This document shows, piece after piece, positions 10,530 through 22,400 of a stretch of DNA of 64,000 nucleotides (the stretch's first letter is position 1; every line of letters starts with the position of its first letter). The stretch is from Pleurotus ostreatus/Saccharomyces cerevisiae fusant (Eukaryota; Opisthokonta): positions 570 to 64,569 of the forward strand of contig JAMQCK010000038.1 of NCBI GenBank assembly GCA_024196135.1, written 5' to 3'. The translations under genes were made by a program, and so were the position numbers. Below the pieces are notes generated by a model. It was not told the DNA's origin. It made no database searches and saw only the letters and a program-made list of their open reading frames with translations.

Positions 10530-13500
10530 CTATCTGTCGCCCTCTTCGAGGCGGCTGCGGTTGTCTTGGCTCGCTGAAGTCGTCGTGGACGCGAAGGTGT
10601 GCGAGCTATATGTGCGCAGGTTCGCCAGCTGTCAGAAAGTCAGTCATTGATCCAGGTCTGGATGAAGGAGGACAGGATTCGAGCGTTCTCTACTCACATG
10701 TCCAATCGGTCGTGAATAATCCAGGTGATCCCTCAGGCTCGTCATGCTCTCTTCCGCCGCCGCGTTACTGTTCATTCCCCGCTTCAACATCGGATTCAGA
10801 AGGTGCTCCCCCGTATGTCGCGAGTCCTCGCTCGCCGCTGGTGAAGGGTGCGGGTCCGACACCCACGGGTGCTGGTGCTCCTCGTCGTCGAAGGCAATTA
10901 CATCCAGCTCGCCATCCGGCATAACTCCCGGGTCATGCTCGTGGTCGTCCTCCTGCGCGTTCGCCACCGACAACGTAGGTATTTCCTGCACGTCGAGCGC
11001 GGTGATCGGAGTCGGCGGCAGCGTCGCAGGCGGCCAAGGCATGCCGTTGTTCGCCGCTCGTGCGGCGGCCTCTTCCTCGGGATTCAACAGCGGCGTGGGC
11101 TCGATAACCTGGAGTGGCGTCGAAGTCTTCCCCTTATTCTTTCGCTTGCCTTTCGACATCGAGCCGGGGGCGATGGGTGCGGGGTCCAGTAGCGACGACG
11201 GTATCCGCACCGCGGGGTGCGCCTGCGTCTGCGGCACCACCTCCTGCGAGTCGCGCATCTCGGGCGCGGACGAGTTGTGCCCACCGCGCAGGCGGCCGAG
11301 GAAGCCCTTGAAGCTGCGCGCGTCGCCCGAGTCGCGGTGCTCGTGCGTGTCGCCGATCTCGGCGCGCATGCTCTGCCGCCAGTCTGCCTTCCCGCTGTGC
11401 ATGATGTAGCTTGAGGGAGGGGTCGGCTGCTTGAGGATGGGGCGGACGGGGACGGCGCTATGCGAATGTGAGGACGAGTGCGAGCCGTGGCCCTGGGAGG
11501 AGCCCGAGCTGCTGTGGTAGGGCAAGAGTACGACGTGCGAGCCGTGCCCTTGCGAGGAAGACGACTGCTCCGTCGAGGGGGAGCCCAGCGGGGCCGAGCC
11601 CTCCTTTCCGCCTATCCACACGCCGGGGTCGAAGGACACACGGCCTGGGGTTGCCCCAGCAGGGTCAGTCGCACCCATTGCCTCTGCAGCCTGCCCAAAC
11701 GCCGGCATGTGCGACGTCGCGGACAGGCTTGGCCGCCGCTCCACCGCAGAGCCATGCCCCGAGCTGCTGCCGTGAGCGTAGGACCCTAGGTCCACTTCAT
11801 CGCGGTAGTCGCCGTGCCCAGAGCTGCTGGCATGGAGCGGGAGGGGCAGCGCGCCAGTGGCGATCTCCGTCATGGGCGGCGCGTCGTCATCTTCCTCGAG
11901 GGGTGCGCGCCGATATATGCTGCCCTGCGGACTGGCGAACCCGTTCAGGCCAACGCGCGAGCTGGACGCGGACTGCATGTCGCGCTTTCTCCTGTACCGT
12001 TTGCAGCCGATGAACAGCAGCAAGGCGGCCGCCACAACACCTGCCACCGCCGCGATGGCCACGCCGACGATTGCACCGGTGTTCTTATCAAATCTAGGTG
12101 ATAGAGGGTCAGGCTAAGTGCAAGCGAAATTAAAGGTGATCCTTACCCATGCGAGTCCTCTGCAGGATTGGTGCCAAGGACGCCGGTTTGCGTGATTGTG
12201 CTGACACTTGTATGCGCGACAGTGTGTGTACCCCCCTCGACAACCTCGGTACTGGTGTACAAGTGTGTTGTCACATATGTGGACGTCCAAGTAGATGTTG
12301 ATGACCATGAATGAGACGAGGTCGATGTCGTGTGTTCTGAGGTCGTTGTGGGCTCACGAGATGATGTGCGCGTCGAGGATGAAGACGGGGTGTCGGAGGA
12401 AGATGGCGAGTATACTGAAGATGAAGAGAAGGAAGAAGACGGGGAATAAGTAGATGAGGTATAAGATATTGATTGCGTGGACGAGAGCGAAGTCGACAGC
12501 GATTCAGAATACGAGGTGGAAAGCGATGAACTGGACGAAACAGACGTAGATGCGGACGTGGCGCTGGAGGACGGCGACGATGACGTGAAAGTGCTTGACG
12601 AGGTGCCCGGGTAAGAGGAGCTTGATGATGGGGGACCCGATGAGGTCCCGCTCGTCGATTGTGCGCTAGATGTCGGAGGACTTGACGATTGGGAGGTCGA
12701 CGACGAGGCTTGCGTGCTCGAGGATGGGGGACCGATGGAAGTTGAGGTGCCACTGGTGGATGTCGCACCTGAAGAAGTGGTCGAGGGTTCCCGCGAGCTG
12801 GTGGACGGCTCTGAGGTGGAGCTTGACGGTTCCGAAGAGCTCGTCGTAGCTGTTGAGCTCGACTCCGGAGGGTCACTAGAGGTCGGGCGAGATGTTGAAG
12901 TGCTTGACTCGCCACTGGTTGTAGTCGAGGGCGCGTCGGTCGCCATCTCGCTGAACGATGATGTTGACTCTGGCGGAGCACTCGAAGAAGTACCCTCCGA
13001 TGAAGTGGACGTCGGGTCTGATCTGGACGTACTGGACGGCCCGCTGGTGCTCTCGGACGTCTCGCTCGTCGGGCGCGGTGTCGATGTCGATGTGGGCATC
13101 TCCGTGGACGGGAACAGGCTTGTGAGGGGGTCTGAATCGGAGCCGGTTTCGCGCGTAGACGGTTCACTAATCGGAGCGTCCTCCGTGGTAGCGCGAGAAG
13201 TCGTGTCGGCCGCCGTTCTAGTGTCGGTCGGGGATGATTCGCCCGTGGTCGTAGCGGGGCTGGTGTCGGTATCGGACGTGGCCTCTGTCGCTGGCGAAGA
13301 CATGTCGGTGGTCTGACCTTGGGTTCTGCAGGGCGGTACGCGTCAGTACAAGAATCTGTAAGAGATTGACGGGCAGCACGCACGCGTCGGTCTGTCGCTT
13401 AACCAGCGTGCCTCCAGCGGGCGCGGGGCGCGTGCTCGGGACGGAAGACGGGTCCGCGCCGCGTTTGCCATTGTTCCCCCAAAGGCCAGCCGCTCTCGCC

Positions 13501-13592
13501 GGGGCGCCGCCTGGGCCGACACTCCCTGTGCGCAGGGCCGATGTCAAAGGCACCCAGGGCGCGTCGCGGCGCGAGCGGCGCGCGATGGGCAT
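10530..13592 (-). CDS. Ser/Thr-rich single-pass membrane protein (mucin-like, possible wall sensor)
   Basis: Four exons, 13592-13384, 13325-12147, 12093-10698 and 10628-10530, total 2883 bases in phase and give 960 residues. The N-terminal part ends in a possible Kex2-type KR site (TLVKRQTDA). About 370 residues of Ser/Thr/Pro-rich sequence follow, likely heavily O-glycosylated. Then comes one hydrophobic helix with Gly (GAIVGVAIAAVAGVVAAALL) and a basic stop-transfer KRYRRKR. The cytoplasmic tail of about 470 residues is Ser/Gly/His-rich with recurring SSSGHG/SQGHGSH motifs. The architecture is that of Wsc/Mid2/Msb2-like surface sensors, but I see no WSC Cys domain, so a sensor role is inference. 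No convincing signal peptide is visible at the chosen start, which is Arg-rich, so the true start may lie upstream. The last 33-codon exon is supported by phase and splice sites only. Confidence 0.7.
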
Positions 13593-14292
13593 GAATGCAG
13601 GAGATTATGAGATATCGGCGCAGAGAGAGCGCTGCGGGCGCGAGGAAGAGAGGGTAGAGACTGTGAGACGAGATAGCGCGCAAATCAATTGCGGGACTCG
13701 GTTGGAGGTAATGAGGCCGCAGCGAACGTGGAGCAAATTAGTCTGGGCCGCGATCACTGCCGACGTCGTCCATGTACTTGCTAAAGCGGCACAAGCAGGG
13801 CGAGGCGGGGTCCTGCACTCGCGTTTACTGCATGTCGAGCGCGCTAGACATGGACGTCAAGAGGGCGTTGCAAGGGGAGCCCGTCGCAAACTTCCTATTG
13901 CGCTGCCATTGACATTCATCATGGTCCCACCTCCTCCGCCCTGCCCGACATCGACGATTCCATGCCGTCAGGAAGGTTCTCAAGCCCGCGCGCGACACCG
14001 TACTGTCTTCTATGGGAACATGATGGGGACATGGAGGCGGAGCAGCCGCAGAATAGCCGTTTCGAGTATGTGGTCCATGGGAACGGATCATCTTCCTATA
14101 CAAGCATTGAATGGGTGGGAACAGTGTCACAAAACATACTGCTCTATAGCGTCTAAATAGCAAGAAAACTCCGCCAAGGGAGGGTACAAGTAGGGTACAA
14201 GGCGAGCAGTAGGGTAAGTAAAGCAAGAGAGCACGTACGGTAGGGTATATACGTTAGCACAATAAGCTAGTGAGTAACGGAGTATACAGGAT
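13593..14292. promoter_or_regulatory. Intergenic region upstream of the Ser/Thr-rich protein gene
   Basis: Both flanking genes are on the minus strand, so this 700 bp holds the promoter of the membrane-protein gene and the 3' untranslated part of the GTPase gene. No coding exon, RNA gene or clear repeat was seen. Confidence 0.5.
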
Positions 14293-17200
14293 TTAGACTT
14301 CGACATTCCCTTTCTGCGTACCGTCTGCCATGTAAGCGTCCATGTCGAGCAGGTTCTCGACCTCCATCGCCTCGTTGCGCTCTGCCTCTTGCTTGATGCG
14401 CGCAGCCTCCTTCCACAGCATGACCTGCTTTAGGACGCTGGAAGCCACGTTCATCACCACCGCACGAGCACGCTGCTGATCCTCGTTTTCGTCGACCTCC
14501 TCCCAAAGCGCTGCCATGCTGGTTTCGACCTAAACACGAACGTGAGATGACATAAAATAGCGATATGTTGACCACATACCTGCTTGGCCAAGGCGGTCAA
14601 CTTCTTGTCCAGCGCATCACCTACAACCTGCGCGGCGCCGTCGAGACGGTCCATGATCAGCGTGGCTGCACCATGGAACATCTTCTCCTTCTTCATCTTG
14701 ACGAACTCATGGAAGACGCGCTGTAACGGAAATAATATTAGCCTCCGAATATCCCGAGAATATGCTGAACTGACCTTCTGACGGGCAACGCTACCCGGTC
14801 CGCGCTCGTCCATGGCAAGATCATACCCAGGGATGAGCTGTTCTTGAACGTGCGGACCCAGACAACGAGAAACCTCCTTCTGCTCGTTCTGAAGCGCGAC
14901 CTTCACGTCTTCCATCGCATTCCTCAACGCGATCTGGGCCTGCTCCATGCATTGGTCGCCCTGCATCTTTGCGCGCTCCTTTAGGCCAGGGGCTGCCGAG
15001 TTCTCGACCTCCTTAACAAGCTTCATGATCTTCTCCGATGTGGCTCCATCAAGGCCGGCGAACAAGTCCTTCTCGAAGACTTGGCCCCAAGAAGACGCGA
15101 TCTGGCGAGTGAAGGGGTTGCAAAGTTCGACGTTGAGGTCGCGGCGCCATTCGCCATGACGGCGCAGGGTCGCGCGGTAGGTCTGCCAGTGACAAGTCGC
15201 AGCGACATCGTCCGACGTCTGGAGGGCGGCATCCGCAGCCTATCCAATGTTAGTTAAGGTGCAGATAGCTTCTCGGTGCTATAGCTTACATTGATAGCAC
15301 CAGTGTTACATTTCTCCTCAAGGCCATCCCGGAAGATACGCTTCAGGTCGCTGATGCACTTGTTGACGATACCCTCGAAGTCCTACCGAACATGAGCACC
15401 CTGCATAACTCGGTACACGAATATTATACCTTTGTCAGGCGAGCCTTGATGCCGACGTCGGCGCCACGACCAGAGTCCTCGCCCATCATCGGGTCGTCCG
15501 ACATAGGCATCAAGCTGTTGCGGTTCTTGTTGAGGAAATACGAGAACGGGTCAGGCGAGGCGGAGCTGCCCCTGTCCTCGTCGCTGTCGTACGCGATGTC
15601 CCCGAAGTCTTTCTCCGACTCCCAGAGCTCGCGCAGGGCCTCACGGTCCTCAGGCGTAACCTCTGTAGCACCGCGGACATACGACTCAATGGACGTGACG
15701 AAGGTGCGCAGGTGCTCGAGGAACCGTTGCGCAGAGGTCTCACGAGACGAGAGGGTGAGCTTGTGGCACCTAATATGGCTTTAGTCCCGAGATCAGATGC
15801 TGGTGAACTTGCAAACTGACCACTCCTGAAGAGCAGGGATGCCCGTGTCGTCCACATTGTCGAAGCAGCTGGGATCTCCGTCGCCTTTGACAATGTTCTT
15901 GAGGCGGACGTAGTCACGGCTAGATGCGGTGAACACAGGCTGTCGACGAGCGTCAGTACGCCGAAGGGCTTGATATCTCTGCGACATACCAGGTCAATGG
16001 CATCGTAGTCGCGAATGTTCTGAGTAGGATCGAAGTGGTCCGGATCCCTCTCCTCGGCGACAGCATCTGAAACACGTCAATGTCCGTCGTGAACCATGCT
16101 ACGAGGCACCCACCGTCAAGGTCCTTCATGCCCAGGCGGAAATCCTCCTTGAGGGTGCCACGCGAGTACTACAATGACATTAGGAGGAACTATGCAGGGC
16201 ACTCGCAGAATACGTACCTCAGAGCGCTTCTTGGAGCAGTAGGCATTCTTCTGACGCTGCGCCTTATCAACGGCCTTCTTCAACTTCGCCAGACGGTCGA
16301 TAGCCTCTTTCTTCTGAGCGCGCGCAGTTGAAAGTTCAGCGCGCTTGGCTGTCAACTCGGCGGTCTTCTCCTTGATGCTAGAACAAGATGAGCCACGCAG
16401 AAAACCTCGCAAGTAGAAACACGTACATGGCCTCGAGCTGCTCTTCGGTGACCTCTTCTTCCTCGTCATCCTCAGCGTCGGAGTTGTTCGACTTCGCGTC
16501 GTCATCTGACTTGTTGTCCTCGTCGTCCGAATCCTTGTCAGAATCGTCCGAGCCCGCGTCCGAGTCAGACCCGTCATCGGACTCGTCGTCTTCAACGATG
16601 AAGTCGGACATAGAGCCGTCGCTGTCCATCTCGACGTCGCCGTCCGTGTCGACGCCTTCACTGCGCATGCGCTTGGAAGAGCCTCCTTTGCCACTCCGAC
16701 CGTTCTTGCGCTTCTTGCCTCTTTGCTTGGCGGCCGTCTCCCGCTCGGCCTTCTTTCCCGTGAGTTTGGGAACGAACCTCTCACCATCCTTCAGGCACTG
16801 GACGTGCTCCTTGTGCTCTTTAATGACAGCACGGAGATGCTTCGTTTCGCCCTCAAGGCCTGATGAGAAAGAGTGAGCTACGATGGAGATACTCCAGAGA
16901 CAATTCAACACACCTTTGACGAGGTCGTCCGCAAGGGCTTTCTTACGCTTCCACTCCTTGGTTTCGTCCGCATATTGATCGAGCCGCTCCTCGATCTCCA
17001 CCAGCTCATCGTCGTCTTGGAGGTTCAGAGCCCGCTTGACTTCGGAGCAGGAGATGTCGTCGCACTTGGTGGCTGCAGTTTTGCGTCAACGACAGTACGC
17101 ATAGCATGAACAGAATGACGAACCTATGAAAGTGATGATGTGGCTGTTGTAGCTATACACGAAGTCAGTCATCATCGAGGAACTCATCTTGACCTCTACT

Positions 17201-18961
17201 CACTTGCCGTCCACTGCAGAAAGAGTCAGTCAGTCGATACTGGAACTGCCAAGGCGGGTACTCACTCATCAGCTGCATTCTGAAGGCGTCGCCGAGGAGG
17301 TTCTTCGCGGACTGGTTGTCGACCGCGCGCTGAATGGGAGCAAGGACCCAAATGCAGTCGCACTTCTTCATGTAGTCGCGGGCAATGGAGCTACGCGCAG
17401 CGTTCGCATCCGCAACGCCTTTAAGAAGATCGTGAGCACTCGTAGTAATGATGGTGAATGTGCAAGCGTACCAGGAAGATCAACGAGGACGGCGCCCGTC
17501 GCAAGAGCCTTCGAATGACACCGGACGCGGACGGTGCGAATAAGCGGCCACCACTCGATGTCCTCCAAGCTCGTCTTGCCCGGGGCATGACGCGACGCCT
17601 CTTGGCCAGCGGCTTTCCTGACCTTGTCCATCAGGGACTCTTCTTCCGCCTTCTTCTTCTTGTCCTTCTTGCTCTTGCGGTCCTTCGAGTCTATGTACTT
17701 GTTGATCTCGATGGCGAATGCCTTGGAGTTCTTCGCTGACACGGTCTTGGTGGCCCCCAACATCTTGCGAACGTCTGAACAGCGTCAGCGATCGTGCCAC
17801 CGACATGACCTTGACACACTCACTCTGATCGTAGGCGACGATCTCGTCCACCTTCATCTTGACCAAGTTCTCTGCTGTCAACTTGGGGTACACGGCGTGG
17901 ACCTAACCAAGCCTCAGAACACCAGGTGAAATACACAGGTAGTTTGCGTACCTTGGACCACGCGACACCAGCGTCACTCTTGAGGTCAGTCAGGCGACGT
18001 AGATGCCCATCTTCGTCGACGAGGTCGTCGATGAGGATACCGAGCTCTTGCTTCCACTCGGTCTCGGTGAGGAACGAGACATCAGCCTCGATGACTGGCT
18101 TGTTGTGGTACGCAATCTCGGTGACGACGGCCGTGCACGCCCGCATTCCGCTCGTAGGAACGATGTTGTCTACAGAATGAGTGAGGGAGAGGACACCTAG
18201 CTGAACGAAGGACTTACCATCGAGAATGGCATTCAGAAGCGAAGACTTTCCGGCGCCCGTTTCTGTGAACAACATGAGATGGATTTACGGCGCATGCGGC
18301 TCATGTCCTCACCACCGCAGACAGCGATCAGAGTCGTGGGTGACGTCTGGCTCTTCAGCCTAGAGGACAACGTCAGTGGCAATCCCCTTATAGTGAGTAT
18401 ATGCATACGTGGATATCTCCTTGCGCCAAACCTCTTGTCGCAACTTGCTACCGAGCTTGACCTTCTTGAGGTTCGCATCAATGGCCTTAACCATCTTGTT
18501 GCCCTCCCGAAAGACGTGTTCGGGCGCGTATTGAATCTCGTCGGCAGATTGATAGATGGTGAAGTCATCCTTGGGTTCTGGCTTGTCCTTGAGGGTAATA
18601 GCGGAGTCCCCGGACTCCTGCTTCGCCGCGGGCTTCATGTCCGCGCTGTTGCTGGGACCGGCGTCCTGATCCATGCCATCAGGGTGAGGGAAGGGGTCCG
18701 CTTTCCTCAGCTATCGAAGTGACTCTGATTAGTTCAACTTCACTGCTAATGGGATGGAATACGCACCTCTGGTGCATTGTCAGAAGGCTCAGGCTTGATG
18801 GAAGTGTTCGACTTTGAGGGCATCAAAGGTGTTAGTGTATGCTCTACAGGCTCTGGCTTGACATGGCCCTGCGAACGAAGTTCAGACGCGCTGCCATTTA
18901 GAGCACATACGCGATCGCGACGCACCGTTGCCATATTAGCAGTGTTCTCCTTCGCGCTCAT
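14293..18961 (-). CDS. SLIP-GC-like large nuclear GTPase (dynamin-type G domain)
   Basis: About sixteen short-intron exons run from MSAKENTANM to NVEV plus stop at 14293 and encode roughly 1000 residues. The G domain is clear. LIAVCG with ETGAGKSSLLNAILD forms the P-loop G1; SGMRACTAVVTEI fits the switch I Thr; GAVLVDLPG is G3; ATKCDD is G4. A basic segment rich in KSKKDKKKKAEEE lies between G2 and G3. The middle of the protein has a basic nuclear-localisation-like KKRKNGRSGKGGSSKRMR stretch, then a long Asp/Ser/Glu-rich tract, and a coiled-coil KEKTAELTAKRAELSTARAQ. The C-terminal third is helical. The combination of dynamin-like G domain, coiled coil and nuclear-type basic/acidic region matches fungal homologues of vertebrate nuclear GTPase SLIP-GC (NUGGC). 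Its fungal role is not known to me. Confidence 0.8.
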
Positions 18962-19346
18962 TTTCTCTGAGCTACAGACTCAGACGAGTGCGTTGTAGAT
19001 AGGAACACGGTAAGAACGCGTTACTTCGAGAGATGCGCGGAGACGCGATGTGATGGGGGAATAGGGGAAGCCGGGGCGCGACGCGATCGTATTTAAGTGG
19101 TTGCCTCTGGACAACAAAGAGAAACAACGCGTGCATGTGACTTTGGCCCGAGTATGACATCACGCGGCCCCGACAAAGCCTTATGGGCATAACGATGGCA
19201 CACACGGCCACCGAACACTAGTTGCACCGGGTATGATTGACGACGACAGTCGCGACGCGTGTTCTCTCGACTGAGAGTGTGTCAGTTCTAATCATGCATA
19301 ACATACTGGACAACAGAGCTATCCACAACAAGAAAAACCGATATCA
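18962..19346. promoter_or_regulatory. Upstream region of the SLIP-GC-like gene
   Basis: 385 bp separate the GTPase start from the stop of the next minus-strand gene. No exon is seen. It should carry the GTPase promoter and the 3' untranslated sequence of its neighbour. Confidence 0.45.
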
Positions 19347-21915
19347 CTATAGCGGACGATACGGTGTCCAGTGATCGTGTAGGCTACGTGCAACGTCGGC
19401 TTCAGCCTGCGAGACGCGTCCATGTGCGACGCTCAGCACTTCTGAGGTGTTCGGAACTCCCATGAGGAGTGCCTTCCCTTCGGCGAAAGCGTGCAGGCTG
19501 AAACTGTGCTCATCCTCGTTCAGCTCACTGTCCACCTCAGGGTCCTGGCCGATCCACAATGATCCACCCGAGTCATCGCTCCATTCTCCAGCTGACGCCC
19601 AGTCATCCCCGCAGTCTGTGTAGTCGACGTCGGAGTAGTAGCCATCGCGAGGCGCAGGCAGATCGACTGCGCAACCCTCTTCGTAATCTGCACTGGATTC
19701 ATAGCCTTCGGCAGCGAAGTGGCCGTCCGCAAAGTGAACGAGATCGTGGTCTGGTGCCACAGTCGTAAGATAGTCGAAAGCACCAGCAACGAACGAGTCG
19801 ACTTCGCCCGAGCCTTCGGCGCAAGGGTATATGTCGAGGTCGTCAGCATGGTCGAGGCCGTTCCTATCGAGGAAGGCGTCGAAGGCGCCGTCAATGAAGT
19901 TCTCGCCCGGATTCTCGGCAGCCTCCAGAGCGTCCGCTTCGCTAGCCGTGGCTTCTCCGTCTTCGGTGCACAGCGCCACGCAGTCGATGTCCCAACCAAG
20001 AGCTGTAGCGTCGCCATTCAGAACCCCAAGATTCACTTCAGCTGCAAGCAAAAGATCGCCGCAGAGATCGGTCGCCTGGACAGGAAGACCATTCATACAG
20101 CCATCGGAGAATGCTAAGCACTCGGAGAAGTAGTTGTGCGTAACGAAAGAGCCGTCGTCTAGCACAGATTCTCGAGGTTCTTCCAGCTCGTTCGATAGTG
20201 CGCCTGGCAGAGGATCTTCGAGTGGAGGGTCCTTCGATGGCGCAGCACCATATACAGGCGGCGTGAGTTCCCGTGTCCGGTGTGCCCGATCCCTCGGTCG
20301 ACGCTCTGCTGGTACAGGACGAGGGGGTGGGGGCATTTCGGTGTAGTGCCACGCCGCTGGAGTTTCAGCTGCCTCCCCGCCAATGTCGTTCACAGTCGGT
20401 GCAGCATCGTCTCCGACGGCTTTCGCTTGCGTGAAGTACTTCGAACGCGACATAGCGGAGCGAGCAGCAGGGAGACGAGCCATACCATTCCAAGCGCATT
20501 GCGAAGCTGACTGGGAAGGACGCAAGGAGGGGCTAGAGCGAACGTTGAGGTCGTCCGCCGAGTGCGGACTAGTAGGCGCTCCTTTGCTTCGGCTACCAGC
20601 TGGCGGGGTCTGCGGCGAAGCGAGCACGTTCCATCCGCGAAGACCAGTATCGAGAATCAGCGTACGGATCTTGGATTCCTCGCTGGCCTCCGACTCGATG
20701 TCCCAGACCTCAGAAACGCAGCGTCCTGCCTCGTCCTTCATCGGGCTGGGAAGGGTCTCTTTTCCGTGCAAAGATTCATTCTCCCAATGCCGCCGAGCCC
20801 GAGACCTCGAAGGGGATGTTGTAGAAGACGAGGAAGAGGTGGATGGTGTTCGATGTCGCTTCTTGCTCGTGGGTTCCTTTTTTCTGGTCCCTTGCAGGAA
20901 GAGGCCTTCGGAAAAGGTATTCCTCGTCCCTAGGCGAGCATAAGCCACATACTGAGAGCAGAACAGAATGACGTACTCATGACAGCCGATGTATCCTTGA
21001 TCCGAGTCTTCTCGGAAGCCTTTCCCTTGTTGAAGACTCCGACGGGCACCGGCGTCTTCATCTGTCCATGCTCATCAGCACAGACAATGTATACGGAGAT
21101 TGTGACTTACCGTTAGACGGTTCTTCCCAACGTTCGTAGCCACAAAACCATGCATGAGAGCATACGCAGCTGGAGTCTTTTCCGAGCCTTTCTCCCGCTT
21201 GCCCTTCCCCTTTCCCTTCGCCTTCTTCCCCTTGGCCTCCGAGTACGAGGTACCGGGCTCGACGACGATATCGGCCTTCTCTGGGTTCACAATGGCTCGC
21301 TTAGCGCGCTTTCTCTCCCTTCGTTCCTCCAGCCCTGTAGGATCATGTAAACTTTACGACGGACCGGAATGAGAGACCAGACGTACGAGCAACTTGGTCC
21401 TCATCCGAATGGTCATCGCAGGCGATCCGCTTCTTCGACGCCGGCTTTGTGAGCGCTTTCAAGGATTTCTGCGCCTTTGGAGAAAGTGGGTGTCGATTCC
21501 GAGGTTGAGATTTCGACTGTGACGCAGGGGAAGGAGGGTGATCTACGGCATATGCCGTTTTCTTCACACTCTTCGCGAGTGGAAGCGACGGAGATATATC
21601 GCTTCGCTGCGTGTCTTGGACCTTGTGGCGGTTGCGCGGCTTCAGCACAGGCGTATCGAAGCCAATTCGAGAGAGCGTTTTCGAGATCGCAGGAGAGCGG
21701 AGGACGTGGAGGTTGGAGGAGGTATCCTGGTGCTGAGAAGGCGTAGTATGATCTTTCCAGGCCTTCATCTCTAGTTGACCTTGAGCGGCATAGGTTCTGG
21801 CGTTCTCTCTCTGCTCGCGCAGGAAAGATGTGAGAAAGATGTTCTTGTCAGCTTTGGCGGTCCTGTCGATCTTGCGGAGCACTCCCGGATCGAGGGGGTC
21901 GCAGTTCGGGCCCAT
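19347..21915 (-). CDS. Hypothetical basic, largely disordered protein
   Basis: Four exons, 21915-21387, 21334-21111, 21061-20977 and 20929-19347, are in phase and give 806 residues. I do not recognise the family. The N-terminal exon starts MGPNCDPLDPGVLRKIDRTA and has a helical block KADKNIFLTSFLREQRENAR. The second exon is very basic (KGKKAKGKGKGKREKGSEK) and is followed by a TPAAYALMHGFVATNVGKNR block that looks ordered. The remaining 527 codons are Ser/Pro-rich at first and then strongly acidic (Asp/Glu/Ala/Tyr-rich), ending in a short helix with SLHDHWTPYRPL. The basic middle part suggests nuclear localisation; this is inference. The last acceptor was chosen because the alternative CAG 21 bases upstream would break the frame. 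Confidence 0.6.
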
Positions 21916-22400
21916 GGCAATGAGCGAGTTGCCGGGTCACCAAGAGAAGGCAAAGAGGAGGGCGCAAAGCGATATGGATGCTCGAATGAGTAGCGCGCAA
22001 ATGGCGAATGGCGGTTCGGAAGAAGTAGATTCAGTCATGTGATCGAGACTGAACAAGCGCCACGACTCGAGTGGCGGGCGGCGAGCTCATCCTGTTCATC
22101 TTTTGGGGGGGGGGGTGCAATGTTGTCACATCCTTGCTCCTTGATCATCAAGATGTAACCCTTCTTGATAGAATTATTTGTCCAGCGCGTGAATTCCTAG
22201 CCATCCAGCGCCTACTAAATCGATACAGGTATGTCCAGATACATGGTGTACAACATGTGAGAAAGCATGGCGGTCATAAATAAGCGTGCAAATGAGAGTC
22301 ATGAAAAACATGCGTGAACGTACAGATCCATCGAGATGATGCGTTCCCAAGTACTTGGTATGTCCACACTCGAAGGGAACATGAGCCCGAGGAGTCTCCG
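21916..22400. other. Intergenic region with an 11-base G run
   Basis: 485 bp lie between two minus-strand genes. A run of eleven G at 22105-22115 is preceded by TTTT. No exon was found. It should hold the promoter of the disordered-protein gene and the 3' untranslated sequence of the PROPPIN gene. Confidence 0.5.

Noticed and set aside
12714..13316. Plus-strand frame rich in Val/Asp/Glu opposite the Ser/Thr-rich gene
   Set aside because: It is the antisense shadow of a Ser/Thr-rich coding repeat and has no family features.
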